The notes under the pieces were generated by a model. The model was not told where the DNA came from. It saw nothing but the letters and a program-made list of their open reading frames with translations, and did no database searches. DNA of 64,000 bases from MGBC163016 sp910588905 (GTDB lineage Bacteria; Actinomycetota; Coriobacteriia; Coriobacteriales; Eggerthellaceae): NCBI GenBank assembly GCA_948616985.1, contig CAPGDO010000008.1:1-64000 (forward strand). Direction: 5' to 3'. Position 1 is the first letter of the stretch; each line of letters opens with the position of its first letter. Below are positions 1 through 8,574 of this stretch, in pieces. The position numbers were made by a program, and so were the translations under genes.

Positions 1-55
1 GAGCGCCACGTTCGCAACGTGGAAGTCGTGGGTTCAAGTCCCATCATCTCCACCA
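1..55 (+). tRNA. tRNA-Ala(CGC), 3' part only
   Basis: The window opens inside a tRNA. The anticodon stem CCACG/CGTGG encloses a 7-nt loop TTCGCAA with anticodon CGC. A five-pair T arm with loop TTCAAGT follows, then a 7-nt acceptor strand, discriminator A52 and an encoded CCA at 53-55. The acceptor strand carries T at the position equivalent to 70, as required for the G3:U70 pair that marks alanine tRNAs. The 5' half lies outside the window, so acceptor pairing cannot be checked. Confidence 0.9.
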
Positions 56-65
56 GGATCTTCAG

Positions 66-89
66 GGCCTCCTTCGGGAGGCCTTTTTT
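66..89 (+). terminator. Rho-independent terminator of the tRNA
   Basis: A perfect 7-bp stem GGCCTCC/GGAGGCC closes on a TTCG tetraloop and is followed by six T. It lies 10 nt after the tRNA CCA end, as expected for termination of the tRNA transcript. Confidence 0.9.
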
Positions 90-169
90 ACAACCTCTCC
101 ACGACTTGCAGGCCAACCGACTCCCTGCCGTAAAGTGAGTTCACATCTAAGGAAGGGAGGGCGAGGCCC

Positions 170-1188
170 ATGGCGCTCAGCAAGGCAGCCTTGGCCGCGG
201 TCAAGGCCATCACCAAGCTCCGGCCGGGGAACATCCAGGATTCCTACAAGCAGCAGCGCATCGCAGAGGATGCATCCGCGAAGTTGACCATCGCAAGCCC
301 CCGCTGCCGCATCGATGCCATGACGGCGAAGACGCCGGATGGCTACGCCATCCCCCTCAAGGTGTTCACCCCTCTGGATGTAGGCTTCTCCTTGCGGAAT
401 GGATTGCATGTCAACGAGGATCATCGCGGGACCATCTTGTACTTCCATGGTGGGGGCTGGGCTAACGGGAATGTCGATTTCTATACCGACTCATGCATGC
501 GCACGGCCCTCAAGCTCGAACGACGGGTGATATCGGTGGATTATCGTCGCTCCCCTGAGAACAAGTTCCCTCAGGCCCCTGAAGACTGCTATGAGGTGGC
601 ACGGCAGCTCTTCGCTGGCACTCTGATCCCCGATGTCGATCCTGACCACATCGTGCTCATGGGAGACTCCGCGGGAGGGAACCTGGCCTGCGTGGTATCG
701 CTCATGGCCCGGGATAGAGGCGATTTCAGCCACGGACCCAGGTCCTCCTCTACCCGCTCACCTACAACGACCACAGCCCGGAGAGCATCTTCCCATCGGT
801 CACGGACAACGGCGAAGACTACCTGCTCACCCGCGAGGATATCGAAGGCTACATCAGCCTGTACCTGAATGGCCCTGCGGACTGGTCGAACCCCTATTTC
901 GCCCCGCTCCTCGCTCCTTGCCTTTCGAACCAACCACGTACCCTGCTCATCAGCGCGGAGTACGACCCGCTTCGAGATGAGGGTGAAGCCTATGCAGCCC
1001 GTTTGGAGGCAGACGGCAATGACGTGGTCTGCTACCGCATGATCGACGGCGTCCATGGCTACTTCCTCTACCCGACCGTGCTCAGCTTAGTGCGGGACAC
1101 CTATCGCATCATCGAGCACTTCTTGGACGGAGGAGAGCTTCGGGAGGAGGACAAGCCCCGATGGCTCGCGCTGCTTGGTACCGATTAG
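170..1188 (+). pseudogene. Alpha/beta-hydrolase (HSL-type esterase), frameshifted
   Basis: The first part reads through residue ~185 with the oxyanion motif HGGGW and the nucleophile elbow GDSAGGN of hormone-sensitive-lipase type esterases. Near base 738 the homology moves to another frame (VLLYPLTYNDHSPES), which continues to the stop at 1188 and contains the acid and base of the triad (SAEYDPLRDEG, DGVHGYF). The shift equals loss of one base in or next to the CCC at 737-739. All catalytic motifs survive, so either a recent pseudogene or a sequencing error is possible. The start at 170 follows GGAAGGGAGG. The end overlaps the acyltransferase-like gene by 28 nt, so the three genes from 170 to 3139 form one unit. 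Confidence 0.8.
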
Positions 1189-2486
1189 ACAACGTCGGGA
1201 AATTCTACTCGGCCCAAGCGGGCAGATCAGCCCAAACCGTCTTCCGCATCTCATCTGAGATGTCAGAAGAGATCGATCCACTGATCCTCCAAGCCGCCCT
1301 AGATGCCACCCTGGAGACATTCCCGGGCTTCAACGTCATGCTCAGGTCGGGCCTGTTCTGGCATTACCTCGAGCAGTCCCAAGAGCCCTTAGAGGTGCAA
1401 ACAGAGCATCTCCCCATCTGCTCTCCCCTACAAACCCATCGCTTGAGCACGCTTACGCGGGTGAGCTACTACGGCCGCCGCATCAATGTAGAGGTCTCCC
1501 ACATGATCTCCGATGGGCGTGGCACGTTGGAGCTGTTCAAGATGCTCCTGGGCAATTACGTCAAGATGCGCTACGGCATCCCTGATGCCGTCGTGAGCTA
1601 CGAGGGGACCCACGAGCAGAAGACCGAGGATAGCTTCTCCCAGAACTACGAGCGCACAGCCTCTGGTAAAGACTCGGCTCCCAAGCCCTATCGCATCCGC
1701 GGCTGGAAGGATCAAGCGGCTCCCACCTTCTTCGAATACCACATCTCCTCCAAGACCATGCATGACCTCGCTCGGTCCATGGGTGTCAGCGTCACCTCCC
1801 TGCTCATCACCGCCATCATCTGCGCCATTCGCCAGACGATGCCCTCTTCCGAGAGGGATCACGCCATCCGTATGGACGTGCCCGTGGACCTGCGCCGCTT
1901 CTTCGGATCTCCCACTCTGAGGAACTTCTTCGGTCTGGCCTACATAGCCTATACGCCCGGCCCGCAGGACGAGTCGTTCGCCGCCATCGCAGCCCAGGTG
2001 CAAGACGAACTCTCCCAAGCTACCGAACCAGACGTCCTGAAACGCAGGATGAATCGCATGGTGAAGCTGGAGAAGGATCCTCTTCTGCGCCTGGCACCCC
2101 TATTCCTCAAGGATGCGGTCTTGGGGCTTGCGGCGAAGCTGACGACCCGGGAGGTGACCACCACCATATCCAGCCTCGGCATCATCCATCTGCCCCGCTC
2201 CCTCGAACCGTTCGTGCGGAGCATCAGCGTCCTCACCTCCACTACCGGCATCAACTTCGTCACCTGCACCTTCGCTGAGGACATGTGCATCGGTATCTCC
2301 AGCGTCTTCGAAGACCACAACATCCTGCGTTCCTTAGTGGCTGTGCTGGGTGAAATGGGCATACATGGCACCATGAGCTTGAACAAGGATGCCTTCGAGG
2401 TAGATGAGCAGCTCAAGCAGGCGCAGTTGGAGCGCAAGCTCACCCATATCAGCAGATCCTGGCTGGAGAGCCGGAGGACCCCATGA
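1161..2486 (+). CDS. Alcohol acetyltransferase-like (condensation-fold) protein
   Basis: This 441-aa protein starts MARAAWYRLDNVGKFYS, typical of bacterial alcohol acetyltransferase / condensation-domain-like proteins. It carries the catalytic-type motif HMISDGRG (HxxxDG pattern) about 110 residues in. A second half with DVPVDLRRFF and later GIIHLP/GINFVTCTF segments fits the two-lobed CoA-dependent acyltransferase fold. No signal peptide or membrane segment is evident. It overlaps the esterase remnant upstream and shares ATGA with the membrane protein downstream, implying translational coupling. Together with a hydrolase this suggests making and breaking an ester, but the alcohol and acyl donor are unknown. 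Confidence 0.75.
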   Translation: MARAAWYRLDNVGKFYSAQAGRSAQTVFRISSEMSEEIDPLILQAALDATLETFPGFNVMLRSGLFWHYLEQSQEPLEVQTEHLPICSPLQTHRLSTLTRVSYYGRRINVEVSHMISDGRGTLELFKMLLGNYVKMRYGIPDAVVSYEGTHEQKTEDSFSQNYERTASGKDSAPKPYRIRGWKDQAAPTFFEYHISSKTMHDLARSMGVSVTSLLITAIICAIRQTMPSSERDHAIRMDVPVDLRRFFGSPTLRNFFGLAYIAYTPGPQDESFAAIAAQVQDELSQATEPDVLKRRMNRMVKLEKDPLLRLAPLFLKDAVLGLAAKLTTREVTTTISSLGIIHLPRSLEPFVRSISVLTSTTGINFVTCTFAEDMCIGISSVFEDHNILRSLVAVLGEMGIHGTMSLNKDAFEVDEQLKQAQLERKLTHISRSWLESRRTP

Positions 2487-3139
2487 AACATTGCCCCCAC
2501 TGCAACATCGACTACACCGGATGCCTGGACCGGTGCGCTCTCTGCGGCACGCCGATGAGCGGGCTACCCTCAGAGAACCCCTTTCCTACCCTACCCATCC
2601 AGCGGACCAATCATCGGGTGCGCCGGATCCTTGGAGGCATCACGGCGGTCATCCTCTTCAGCTTCGTCGTCCTCTGCATGATGCTTCGGCTATCTTGGGC
2701 AGTCGGGCTTGCGGGGAGCATCGCCATAACCCTGAACTACCTCTTCGTTCGCAACGTCTTGGTGCATGTCCCTGACTTCCTACGAGCAACGAAGCGCTAC
2801 TTCCTTGTGCTCATGGCCATGGCGCTCTTGTGGTTCGCAGCTACTGGAGACACCAACGTGAGCACCTATGTGATCCCGCTCGTATCTCTGACAGCCACCT
2901 CCTTCAATGGGGTCCTCTTCGGCGTGTTGCAAGGGCGTCTGGTGGAAGGCTATGGAAAGTACCTGCTCTATGATGCTCTCTTCGGGGGCCTGCCGTTGGG
3001 GTTCATGCTCGCAGGTGCGATATCCCAACCGGCCCTAGCATGGGCGAGCGTCATCTTGGCCACAGTGATGATAGCTCTCCTCTTCGCTTTGAACCGCCAC
3101 TCCGTCATGGACGAGGCACGAAGGCTCTTCAACGCCTGA
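2483..3139 (+). CDS. Zinc-ribbon membrane protein (DUF6320-like)
   Basis: The 218-aa protein begins with a zinc ribbon (CPHCNIDYTGCLDRCALCG; cysteines in CxxC pairs) followed by about six hydrophobic segments from residue ~48 to ~205. This architecture fits proteins labelled DUF6320 that I recall sitting beside acetyltransferase and esterase genes; that assignment is from memory. Its ATG overlaps the TGA of the acyltransferase. The stop at 3137-3139 directly abuts a tRNA-like remnant, so the 3' end of this unit looks like a recombination boundary. The function is unknown. Confidence 0.7.
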   Translation: MKHCPHCNIDYTGCLDRCALCGTPMSGLPSENPFPTLPIQRTNHRVRRILGGITAVILFSFVVLCMMLRLSWAVGLAGSIAITLNYLFVRNVLVHVPDFLRATKRYFLVLMAMALLWFAATGDTNVSTYVIPLVSLTATSFNGVLFGVLQGRLVEGYGKYLLYDALFGGLPLGFMLAGAISQPALAWASVILATVMIALLFALNRHSVMDEARRLFNA

Positions 3140-3140
3140 T

Positions 3141-3193
3141 CGGCCATGCTTGCAACGGGAAGGCCATGGGTTCGAGTCCCGCCATCTGCACCA
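3141..3193 (+). pseudogene. tRNA-Ala-like 3' remnant (TGC anticodon-like loop)
   Basis: These 53 bases align without gaps to the last 53 nt of the tRNA at 1-55. They include an anticodon-like loop CTTGCAA, a TTCGAGT T-loop, a 7-nt acceptor strand, discriminator A and CCA. The anticodon stem is broken (CCATG faces CGGGA). The 5' half is absent: the bases at 3118-3124 are not complementary to CATCTGC. It is best read as a tRNA 3' fragment of the kind left by site-specific integration, not a working tRNA. Confidence 0.6.
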
Positions 3194-3353
3194 AGCACTC
3201 CACGAACCCGTCCCATCATCAGGTCTTCTCCGTTTGCACATTATTCAGTTCGCTAGCAGCGAAGAACCCTCGGTGCCGCGGCTACTGCGATTACAATGGA
3301 CCCATGGGTCCATGCGGAATGAGCAGCATGACCTGAACGCAGAAGAAGGTGGC

Positions 3354-3809
3354 ATGTCTTTGGCGAACCAGCTCCGTCATAGAGAGTTCATCGGTTACCA
3401 GGTATACATGGCTCAGCGTGCGCTTGCGCGAAGCCTCGACCATACGCTCTCCCCCTTCGGCCTCACTGCGGGTCAATGGAACGCTCTGAATCAGCTGCAT
3501 GAGCATGGCAGCATGACCCAAAAGGAACTGGCAACCATCCTGAAGAAGGAGCCTGCCACCGTTGCTCGGCTCATAGACAGGCTGGTCAAGAGGAATCTCG
3601 TGGAGCGCCTCCCTCACCCAGACGATCGACGGGCGAACATCGTTGGCATCACCCCTGAAGCCGTTGCGCTTCTGGCCGAAGCAGGCCCCTACGTGATCGC
3701 CCAGGCTGACCTCATCGCAAGCGGGATCTCCGACGATGACCTCAATACCTTCTTCGACGTGCTCACTGTCGTTCGAAAGAATGCCTTGAAGTCAGTCAAG
3801 GACGAATGA
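3354..3809 (+). CDS. MarR-family transcriptional regulator
   Basis: A 151-aa winged-helix protein of the usual MarR length. The recognition region reads MTQKELATILKKEPATVARLIDRLVKRNLVERLPHPDDRRANIVGIT, with the DxRxxxV/I wing. The ATG at 3354 is chosen because AGAAGG lies just upstream; the open frame extends further 5' into the tRNA remnant but is not protein-like there. It lies 5' to, and on the same strand as, the Tat-exported molybdoenzyme operon. A pair of TAGTTGC/GCAACTA half-sites at 3933-3969 makes it the likely regulator of that operon. The ligand is unknown, perhaps the enzyme's phenolic or other substrate. Confidence 0.85.
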   Translation: MSLANQLRHREFIGYQVYMAQRALARSLDHTLSPFGLTAGQWNALNQLHEHGSMTQKELATILKKEPATVARLIDRLVKRNLVERLPHPDDRRANIVGITPEAVALLAEAGPYVIAQADLIASGISDDDLNTFFDVLTVVRKNALKSVKDE

Positions 3810-3891
3810 GCTTCCCAGAACCCCTGCCCCTCCCCTCTCCAACGATCGGCTGATAACCCCATATCTTTTTGAGAAAACCCTCGCGCGGGGC

Positions 3892-3969
3892 TTGTTAACA
3901 ATCTGTTAACCATGCTACTATCGCCACAACAATAGTTGCATAGCTAATAGTTTGAATGCTAAGCAACTA
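3892..3969 (+). promoter_or_regulatory. Promoter and candidate MarR operator of the molybdoenzyme operon
   Basis: A -35-like TTGTTA (3892-3897) and -10-like TACTAT (3916-3921) are 18 nt apart, four of six matches each. GTTAAC occurs twice over the -35 region. Downstream, TAGTTGC (3933-3939) and its inverted copy GCAACTA (3963-3969) flank AT-rich sequence. TAGTTGC/GCAACTA half-sites resemble MarR-family operators, and the position over the likely transcription start suits repression. The operator assignment is inference. Confidence 0.5.
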
Positions 3970-4016
3970 GCTCAGAAAAGGATCGATCCGAGAAAGAGAA
4001 GGGGAGGATGAGGAGA

Positions 4017-6941
4017 ATGTCTTTGAAGTTGAGCCGCCGCGATTTCATCAAAGCCAGCGCTGTCGCATCAGCATCAGCCATAGTGTTGGGCACGACCAAT
4101 GTGGCGTTCGCCGATGAACAGGGCGAGGCTGCCGCGGCTGCAGATGACGTGCAGGTCATCCCAAGCGCCTGTCGTCAATGCTATGGCCGCTGCGCCCTGT
4201 TCGGCACCGTGGAGAACGGAAGGCTGACCAAGGTCGAAGGCAATCCGGATCTGTTCAGCGAAGGCACGCTTTGCGGCCGCGCCTTCGCCATCCCGCAGGA
4301 GCTATACAACCCCACGCGCGTCCGTTATCCGCAGCGCCGTGTTGGCGAAAAGGGATCCGGTCAGTGGAGGCGCATCACCTGGGAGGAGGCCTATCAAGAG
4401 GCGGCCGAGAAGTTCAAGCAGATCGGCAACGAATTCGGATGGCACACCATCGCGCATCAATACGGCACCGGTCGCGACATGCTCCAGTTCCAAGCTATCA
4501 ACAAGCTGTGGCTCGAGCTGGGTTCCACCGCAACCTTCGGGGTAGGCAACCTCTGCTGGGTAGGATCCTATTTCACCAGCCAGCGCCTGTATGGTGACGA
4601 GACCCAGTACACCGGATGGGACGGCAACAACACGGATTGCATCCTCATCTGGTGCCGCCAGGAGCGCAGTCGCGGCTACTACGACTGGCTGACCGTGAAG
4701 CGCGCCCAGGAGCGTGGCGCTCAGGTCATCTGCGTCGATCCGCGCTTCACCTGCACTGCAGCGAAGGCTGACCAGTGGCTCCCCATCCGTCCCGGCTCTG
4801 ACATGGCGCTGGTCCTGGCATTCATCAATGAGATCATCAAGTCTGACAAGTGCGATACCGAATTCGCGCGCTACTGGACGAATGCACCCTTCTTCATCGA
4901 CGAGAAGGACAGCAACGGCAACGGCACGGGCTATCAGCTGCGCCAGTCCATGATGCAAGAGGGCGGCAACGAAGAGCTGTATCCGGCTTGGGACGAAGCC
5001 CACGACCAGCTGATCTTCTGGTCCGGTGACTGGCAAGACAGGAACGGTGTGGGTGGGGCGAAGGCGTTCCAGTGGCTTGATGAGAACGGCAACGTCGTCG
5101 AAGATGCGGTACCAGCCCTTGCCACCCCTGATGGCAAGGGCCGCGAGATCAACGGCAAGACCTATCGGACGGCCTGGGACCTGCTCGTGGAGCACGTGAC
5201 ACCCTGGACCACCGAACGCGCCGCCCAGTTCTGCGAACTGGATGAGGACCGCATCGCGAAGGCCATCCAGACCTACATAGATGCCAGCCCTCATGCTTGC
5301 TTCACCCGCGGTCAAAAGGTCGAATTCTCCATCAACACCTCTGGTATCTCCCAAGCATTCACCATCATGATGGCCCTTGCTGGCAATTTCGACACGAAGG
5401 GCGGTCAGAACATCGGACGCGAGCCCGCCACCGGATATGACTCCTTCATGTTCGATGTGGTCCCGAACAAGGCTGGCCGCATGGGGGACCTGCGCAAGCA
5501 GACCGCAATGAATATCAAGAAGCTCTCCGTCTGCCAAAACACGGGCTACCAGCAGATCCTCCAAGCCGATGACGCCACGGGTGAGCTGCGTGAGGTCACG
5601 CAGAACTCCGGCGGTCAGGTCATCTATGGACAACAGGGCGGCTTTGGTGCGGTGACCACGAAGGCCATGGCACAAGGCGATCCGTTCCAGATCCATGGTT
5701 ATTGGCAGCAGACCTCGGAGCCCATCCTGTCCATCGAAGGCGGCAAGGAGATCATCGAGGGCTTCAAGAACCTCGACTTCTTCGTGAACGTCGACATCTT
5801 CATGACCCCCTCCGGCGAGCTCGCTGACATCATCCTGCCCGCAGCGCACCCCAACGAGGTGGACCGCGTCGAGTGGGCGCACTCAGGCCATGGCTACCCC
5901 ACCAGCCATACCTATCTGATCCGTCAGCCCTTCCATGCACCCCTCGGCGAGGCGAAGGATGACATGGACATCTGCTTCGAATTCGCGAAGTACATGGATG
6001 TGGACATGTTCTGGAAGGACAAATACGAGTTCTTCGACTACATGGTGAAGGGTCCTGAGACGCTTCCGCCGCAACTCTCCTGTGCGAGCTTCGAGGACTT
6101 CCGCAACCGCATCTCTGTGACCGGCGTCCAGATGACCGACGTGCGCGGCGGCAAGCCCAAGTATGAGACCGGATTCATGCGCAAGACGAGCGACTTCCGT
6201 CCTGGCTTCAACACGATGTACCGGGGCAACAAGATGGGATCGGTCTACCGCTTCCCCGGCACCACGCTGCCAGACGGAACGACGATCCCGGCACATCCGC
6301 AGTCTGACAACGGCAAGATGGAGCTCTGGAGCGAAGACCTCCTGCTATACGGCAACGGTCCGCTGCCCATGTACATCGAGCCGCCCATCACGAAGGTATC
6401 CCGCCCTGACCTGATAGAGGAATATCCCTTCACGCTCATCACCGGCGGCCGCAGCCATGCGTTCTTCCATACCGAATACCGCAATTCGCCCTGGATGCGC
6501 GAGGTGCACATGTTCCCGACGATGGACATCAATCCCGAAACGGCGGCGAAGCTGGGGATCGAGCAAGACGACTGGTGCTGGATCGAGACCTATGTGGATC
6601 GCATCCGCCAGCGGGCGAACCTCACCAATGCCATCAAGCCGGATACCATCCATGTCGAACACGATTGGTGGTTCCCCGAGCGCGCGGCAACGGATGACCT
6701 GCACGGCGCGCTGGATGCGAACTGCAACATCCTCTTCGAGAACAATGGCCCCTATGACCCAGCCGTTGGCACCGACAACTTCGGAGGGCTCTGCAAGGTA
6801 TACAAAGCCGAAGAAGGCGCTCCGGACAACATCTGCATGACCAGCGAGGACCTGCGGGTGTTCCTGCCGCTCACCCGTGAGCAGCTCCAAGAAGACATGC
6901 AGGACCTCGGCGTGATGATGCCGAACAAAGGAGGGAAGTAG
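4017..6941 (+). CDS. Tat-exported molybdopterin oxidoreductase, catalytic subunit (DMSO reductase superfamily)
   Basis: A 974-aa catalytic subunit. The N-terminus SRRDFIKASA, a hydrophobic stretch and AFADE form a twin-arginine signal. A [4Fe-4S] motif follows at C52, C55, C59 and C86. The segment GVGNLCWVGSY places C180 where a Mo-ligating cysteine is expected. NGKMELWSEDLLL and HDWWFPER are molybdopterin-binding landmarks shared with the second enzyme at 14597. The start at 4017 is preferred over 4008 because GGGGAGG at 4001-4007 is then 9 nt away. Fe-S, NrfD-type and TorD genes follow, so this is a membrane-anchored, extracytoplasmic reductase fed by quinol. Tat-exported Eggerthella catechol dehydroxylases have a similar layout, but the substrate cannot be read from the sequence. 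Confidence 0.88.
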   Translation: MSLKLSRRDFIKASAVASASAIVLGTTNVAFADEQGEAAAAADDVQVIPSACRQCYGRCALFGTVENGRLTKVEGNPDLFSEGTLCGRAFAIPQELYNPTRVRYPQRRVGEKGSGQWRRITWEEAYQEAAEKFKQIGNEFGWHTIAHQYGTGRDMLQFQAINKLWLELGSTATFGVGNLCWVGSYFTSQRLYGDETQYTGWDGNNTDCILIWCRQERSRGYYDWLTVKRAQERGAQVICVDPRFTCTAAKADQWLPIRPGSDMALVLAFINEIIKSDKCDTEFARYWTNAPFFIDEKDSNGNGTGYQLRQSMMQEGGNEELYPAWDEAHDQLIFWSGDWQDRNGVGGAKAFQWLDENGNVVEDAVPALATPDGKGREINGKTYRTAWDLLVEHVTPWTTERAAQFCELDEDRIAKAIQTYIDASPHACFTRGQKVEFSINTSGISQAFTIMMALAGNFDTKGGQNIGREPATGYDSFMFDVVPNKAGRMGDLRKQTAMNIKKLSVCQNTGYQQILQADDATGELREVTQNSGGQVIYGQQGGFGAVTTKAMAQGDPFQIHGYWQQTSEPILSIEGGKEIIEGFKNLDFFVNVDIFMTPSGELADIILPAAHPNEVDRVEWAHSGHGYPTSHTYLIRQPFHAPLGEAKDDMDICFEFAKYMDVDMFWKDKYEFFDYMVKGPETLPPQLSCASFEDFRNRISVTGVQMTDVRGGKPKYETGFMRKTSDFRPGFNTMYRGNKMGSVYRFPGTTLPDGTTIPAHPQSDNGKMELWSEDLLLYGNGPLPMYIEPPITKVSRPDLIEEYPFTLITGGRSHAFFHTEYRNSPWMREVHMFPTMDINPETAAKLGIEQDDWCWIETYVDRIRQRANLTNAIKPDTIHVEHDWWFPERAATDDLHGALDANCNILFENNGPYDPAVGTDNFGGLCKVYKAEEGAPDNICMTSEDLRVFLPLTREQLQEDMQDLGVMMPNKGGK

Positions 6942-6943
6942 TC

Positions 6944-7516
6944 ATGACGCGTCATACCATGGCCATAGACCTCGACAGCTGCATCGGATGCCATTCCTGC
7001 GCTGTCGTGTGCAAGCAAGAGAACAACGTGGGTCTCGGAACGTTCTACAGCAAGGTGCTCACGATGGGGCCTTCCGGAACCTACCCTGACCTTGAGATGT
7101 ACTATCTGCCCGTAGCCTGCCAGCATTGCGAGAACCCCCAATGCGTGAGCGTATGCCCAACCGGCGCCAGCTATAAGCGCGAAGACGGCATCGTACTGGT
7201 AGATCACTCCAAGTGCGTGGGGTGCCAATACTGCGTCATGGCCTGCCCCTACGGCGTGCGCACCTATGACACAGCGAAGGACAAGGGCGTCATCGAGAAG
7301 TGCACGCTGTGCGCTCACCTGGTCGACAACGGGCAGGAGCCTGCCTGCGTGCGGCATTGCCCCGGTCAGGCCCGCATCTTCGGCGATGCAGATGATCCCG
7401 AGAGCAAGGTGAACAAGCTCGTTGCTTCCAAGAAGACCCACAAGCTCACTGATGTTGGGAACAAGCCGTCGGTCACCTATGGCTTGGACAAGTGCGAATG
7501 GAAGGGTGGTGAATAG
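6944..7516 (+). CDS. Four-cluster Fe-S electron-transfer subunit (DmsB-like)
   Basis: The 190-aa protein has four complete cysteine groups: CIGCHSCAVVC, CQHCENPQCVSVCP, CVGCQYCVMACP and CTLC...CVRHCP. This is the standard DmsB/PsrB arrangement binding four [4Fe-4S] clusters. It has no signal of its own and would be exported with the catalytic subunit. It starts 2 nt after the upstream stop and ends 3 nt before the membrane anchor gene, so the three are co-translated. It should wire the anchor's quinol site to the molybdenum centre. Confidence 0.93.
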   Translation: MTRHTMAIDLDSCIGCHSCAVVCKQENNVGLGTFYSKVLTMGPSGTYPDLEMYYLPVACQHCENPQCVSVCPTGASYKREDGIVLVDHSKCVGCQYCVMACPYGVRTYDTAKDKGVIEKCTLCAHLVDNGQEPACVRHCPGQARIFGDADDPESKVNKLVASKKTHKLTDVGNKPSVTYGLDKCEWKGGE

Positions 7517-7519
7517 ATC

Positions 7520-8464
7520 ATGGCAGTGCAGTGGCCTTTGCTGATCTTCAGCGTATTGCTCGGCGCATCGTCTGGCATCATGATCTTCCTGGGGATAGGT
7601 GAGATCAAAGGCACGTTCAAGAAGGTCAGGTTCCCCCTAGCCCTGATCGCATTGATCCTGCTCGCGGTTGGCGGGTGCGCATCCGCCCTGCACCTCGGGC
7701 ACCTCGATCGCGCTCTGTACATCCTAGGCAACGTCAGCTCCGCCTTCTCCCGTGAGCTGTTCGCCGTGGGCTTCACCGGCCTCATGACCCTCATCTATGT
7801 GATCCTGTCACGCAAGGACTATCCGGGCGCCACGAAGGTGTTCGGGATCCTGGCCGCCATCGGTGGGATACTGCTACCCCTGATCGCGGGCGCTTCCTAC
7901 ATGATGCCCGCCCGTCCTGCGTGGGACAGCTTCGCGCTCCCCCTCATGTATCTGGGCACCGGCATCGGAATGGGCTTCGTGCTCAGCGCTGCATACGTAT
8001 ACATGAAGGACGACGATGGGGACAAGGCGCTTTCCCTGACGTTGGCCACCGTGGGCATCATCGCTGCGATCGCCGTGACCCTCGTCTACGTGGTATGGAT
8101 CGCCATCGCGCCCTACCCCGACCCGACCCGCTCATTCATGCGCCTTGCTGGCGGGGACCTGGCACCGGCATTCTGGCTGGGAGTCGTGCTGGTGGGCATG
8201 GGCGGCCCCCTTGCGGTGTTGGTCATGGCGAAGCGCGGTGCCCTTGCGGATGAGCTGGAGGATGGCGCCAAGGCAGTTGAGCCAGCGGTCGCCAGCGTAG
8301 ATGGCAGCGGTACCGCTTCAGCAGCCCCCGTAGCCGCCAAAGCCAACAAGCTCAGCACGGCGAATGCGCTTTGGATCGCTCTTGGCTGTCTGGTGGTGGG
8401 AAGCGTCGTGCTCCGCATCATCATGTACACGGTCGCAACATCCGTGGAATACCTGATCTACTAA
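7520..8464 (+). CDS. DmsC/NrfD-type membrane anchor subunit
   Basis: A 314-aa integral membrane protein with about eight hydrophobic helices. It starts MAVQWPLLIFSVLLGASSG and contains HLGHLDRALYILGNVSSAFSREL, a segment characteristic of DMSO reductase anchor subunits. An Ala/Val/Ser-rich loop (about residues 245-280) precedes the last helix. It is the predicted quinol-oxidising anchor of the complex encoded just upstream. A strong hairpin at 8501-8542 separates it from the chaperone gene. Confidence 0.88.
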   Translation: MAVQWPLLIFSVLLGASSGIMIFLGIGEIKGTFKKVRFPLALIALILLAVGGCASALHLGHLDRALYILGNVSSAFSRELFAVGFTGLMTLIYVILSRKDYPGATKVFGILAAIGGILLPLIAGASYMMPARPAWDSFALPLMYLGTGIGMGFVLSAAYVYMKDDDGDKALSLTLATVGIIAAIAVTLVYVVWIAIAPYPDPTRSFMRLAGGDLAPAFWLGVVLVGMGGPLAVLVMAKRGALADELEDGAKAVEPAVASVDGSGTASAAPVAAKANKLSTANALWIALGCLVVGSVVLRIIMYTVATSVEYLIY

Positions 8465-8500
8465 CCAACTGCCAGCTACGGGCTGACAGTTGAGATACGC

Positions 8501-8542
8501 GATGGCGCAGGCGAGCCTCCCTCTGCAGCTGCCTGCGCCATC
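8501..8542 (+). other. Strong intercistronic hairpin
   Basis: A perfect 12-bp inverted repeat (GATGGCGCAGGC at 8501-8512, its complement at 8531-8542) with an 18-nt loop lies between the anchor and chaperone genes. A smaller hairpin (CAACTG/CAGTTG, 8466-8492) precedes it. There is no T-run, so it is more likely an RNA-stability or attenuation element than a classical terminator. Confidence 0.65.
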
Positions 8543-8574
8543 CATCCCGTCACCTTCGATCGAGGAGCATTGCT

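Noticed and set aside
3118..3193. A complete functional tRNA at the end of the zinc-ribbon membrane gene
   Set aside because: The acceptor 5' strand and D arm are missing and the anticodon stem does not pair, so only a 3' remnant is supported.
4302..5882. A 526-codon antisense frame over the exported molybdoenzyme
   Set aside because: No recognisable motif, and the plus strand carries the conserved Fe-S and Mo motifs throughout.
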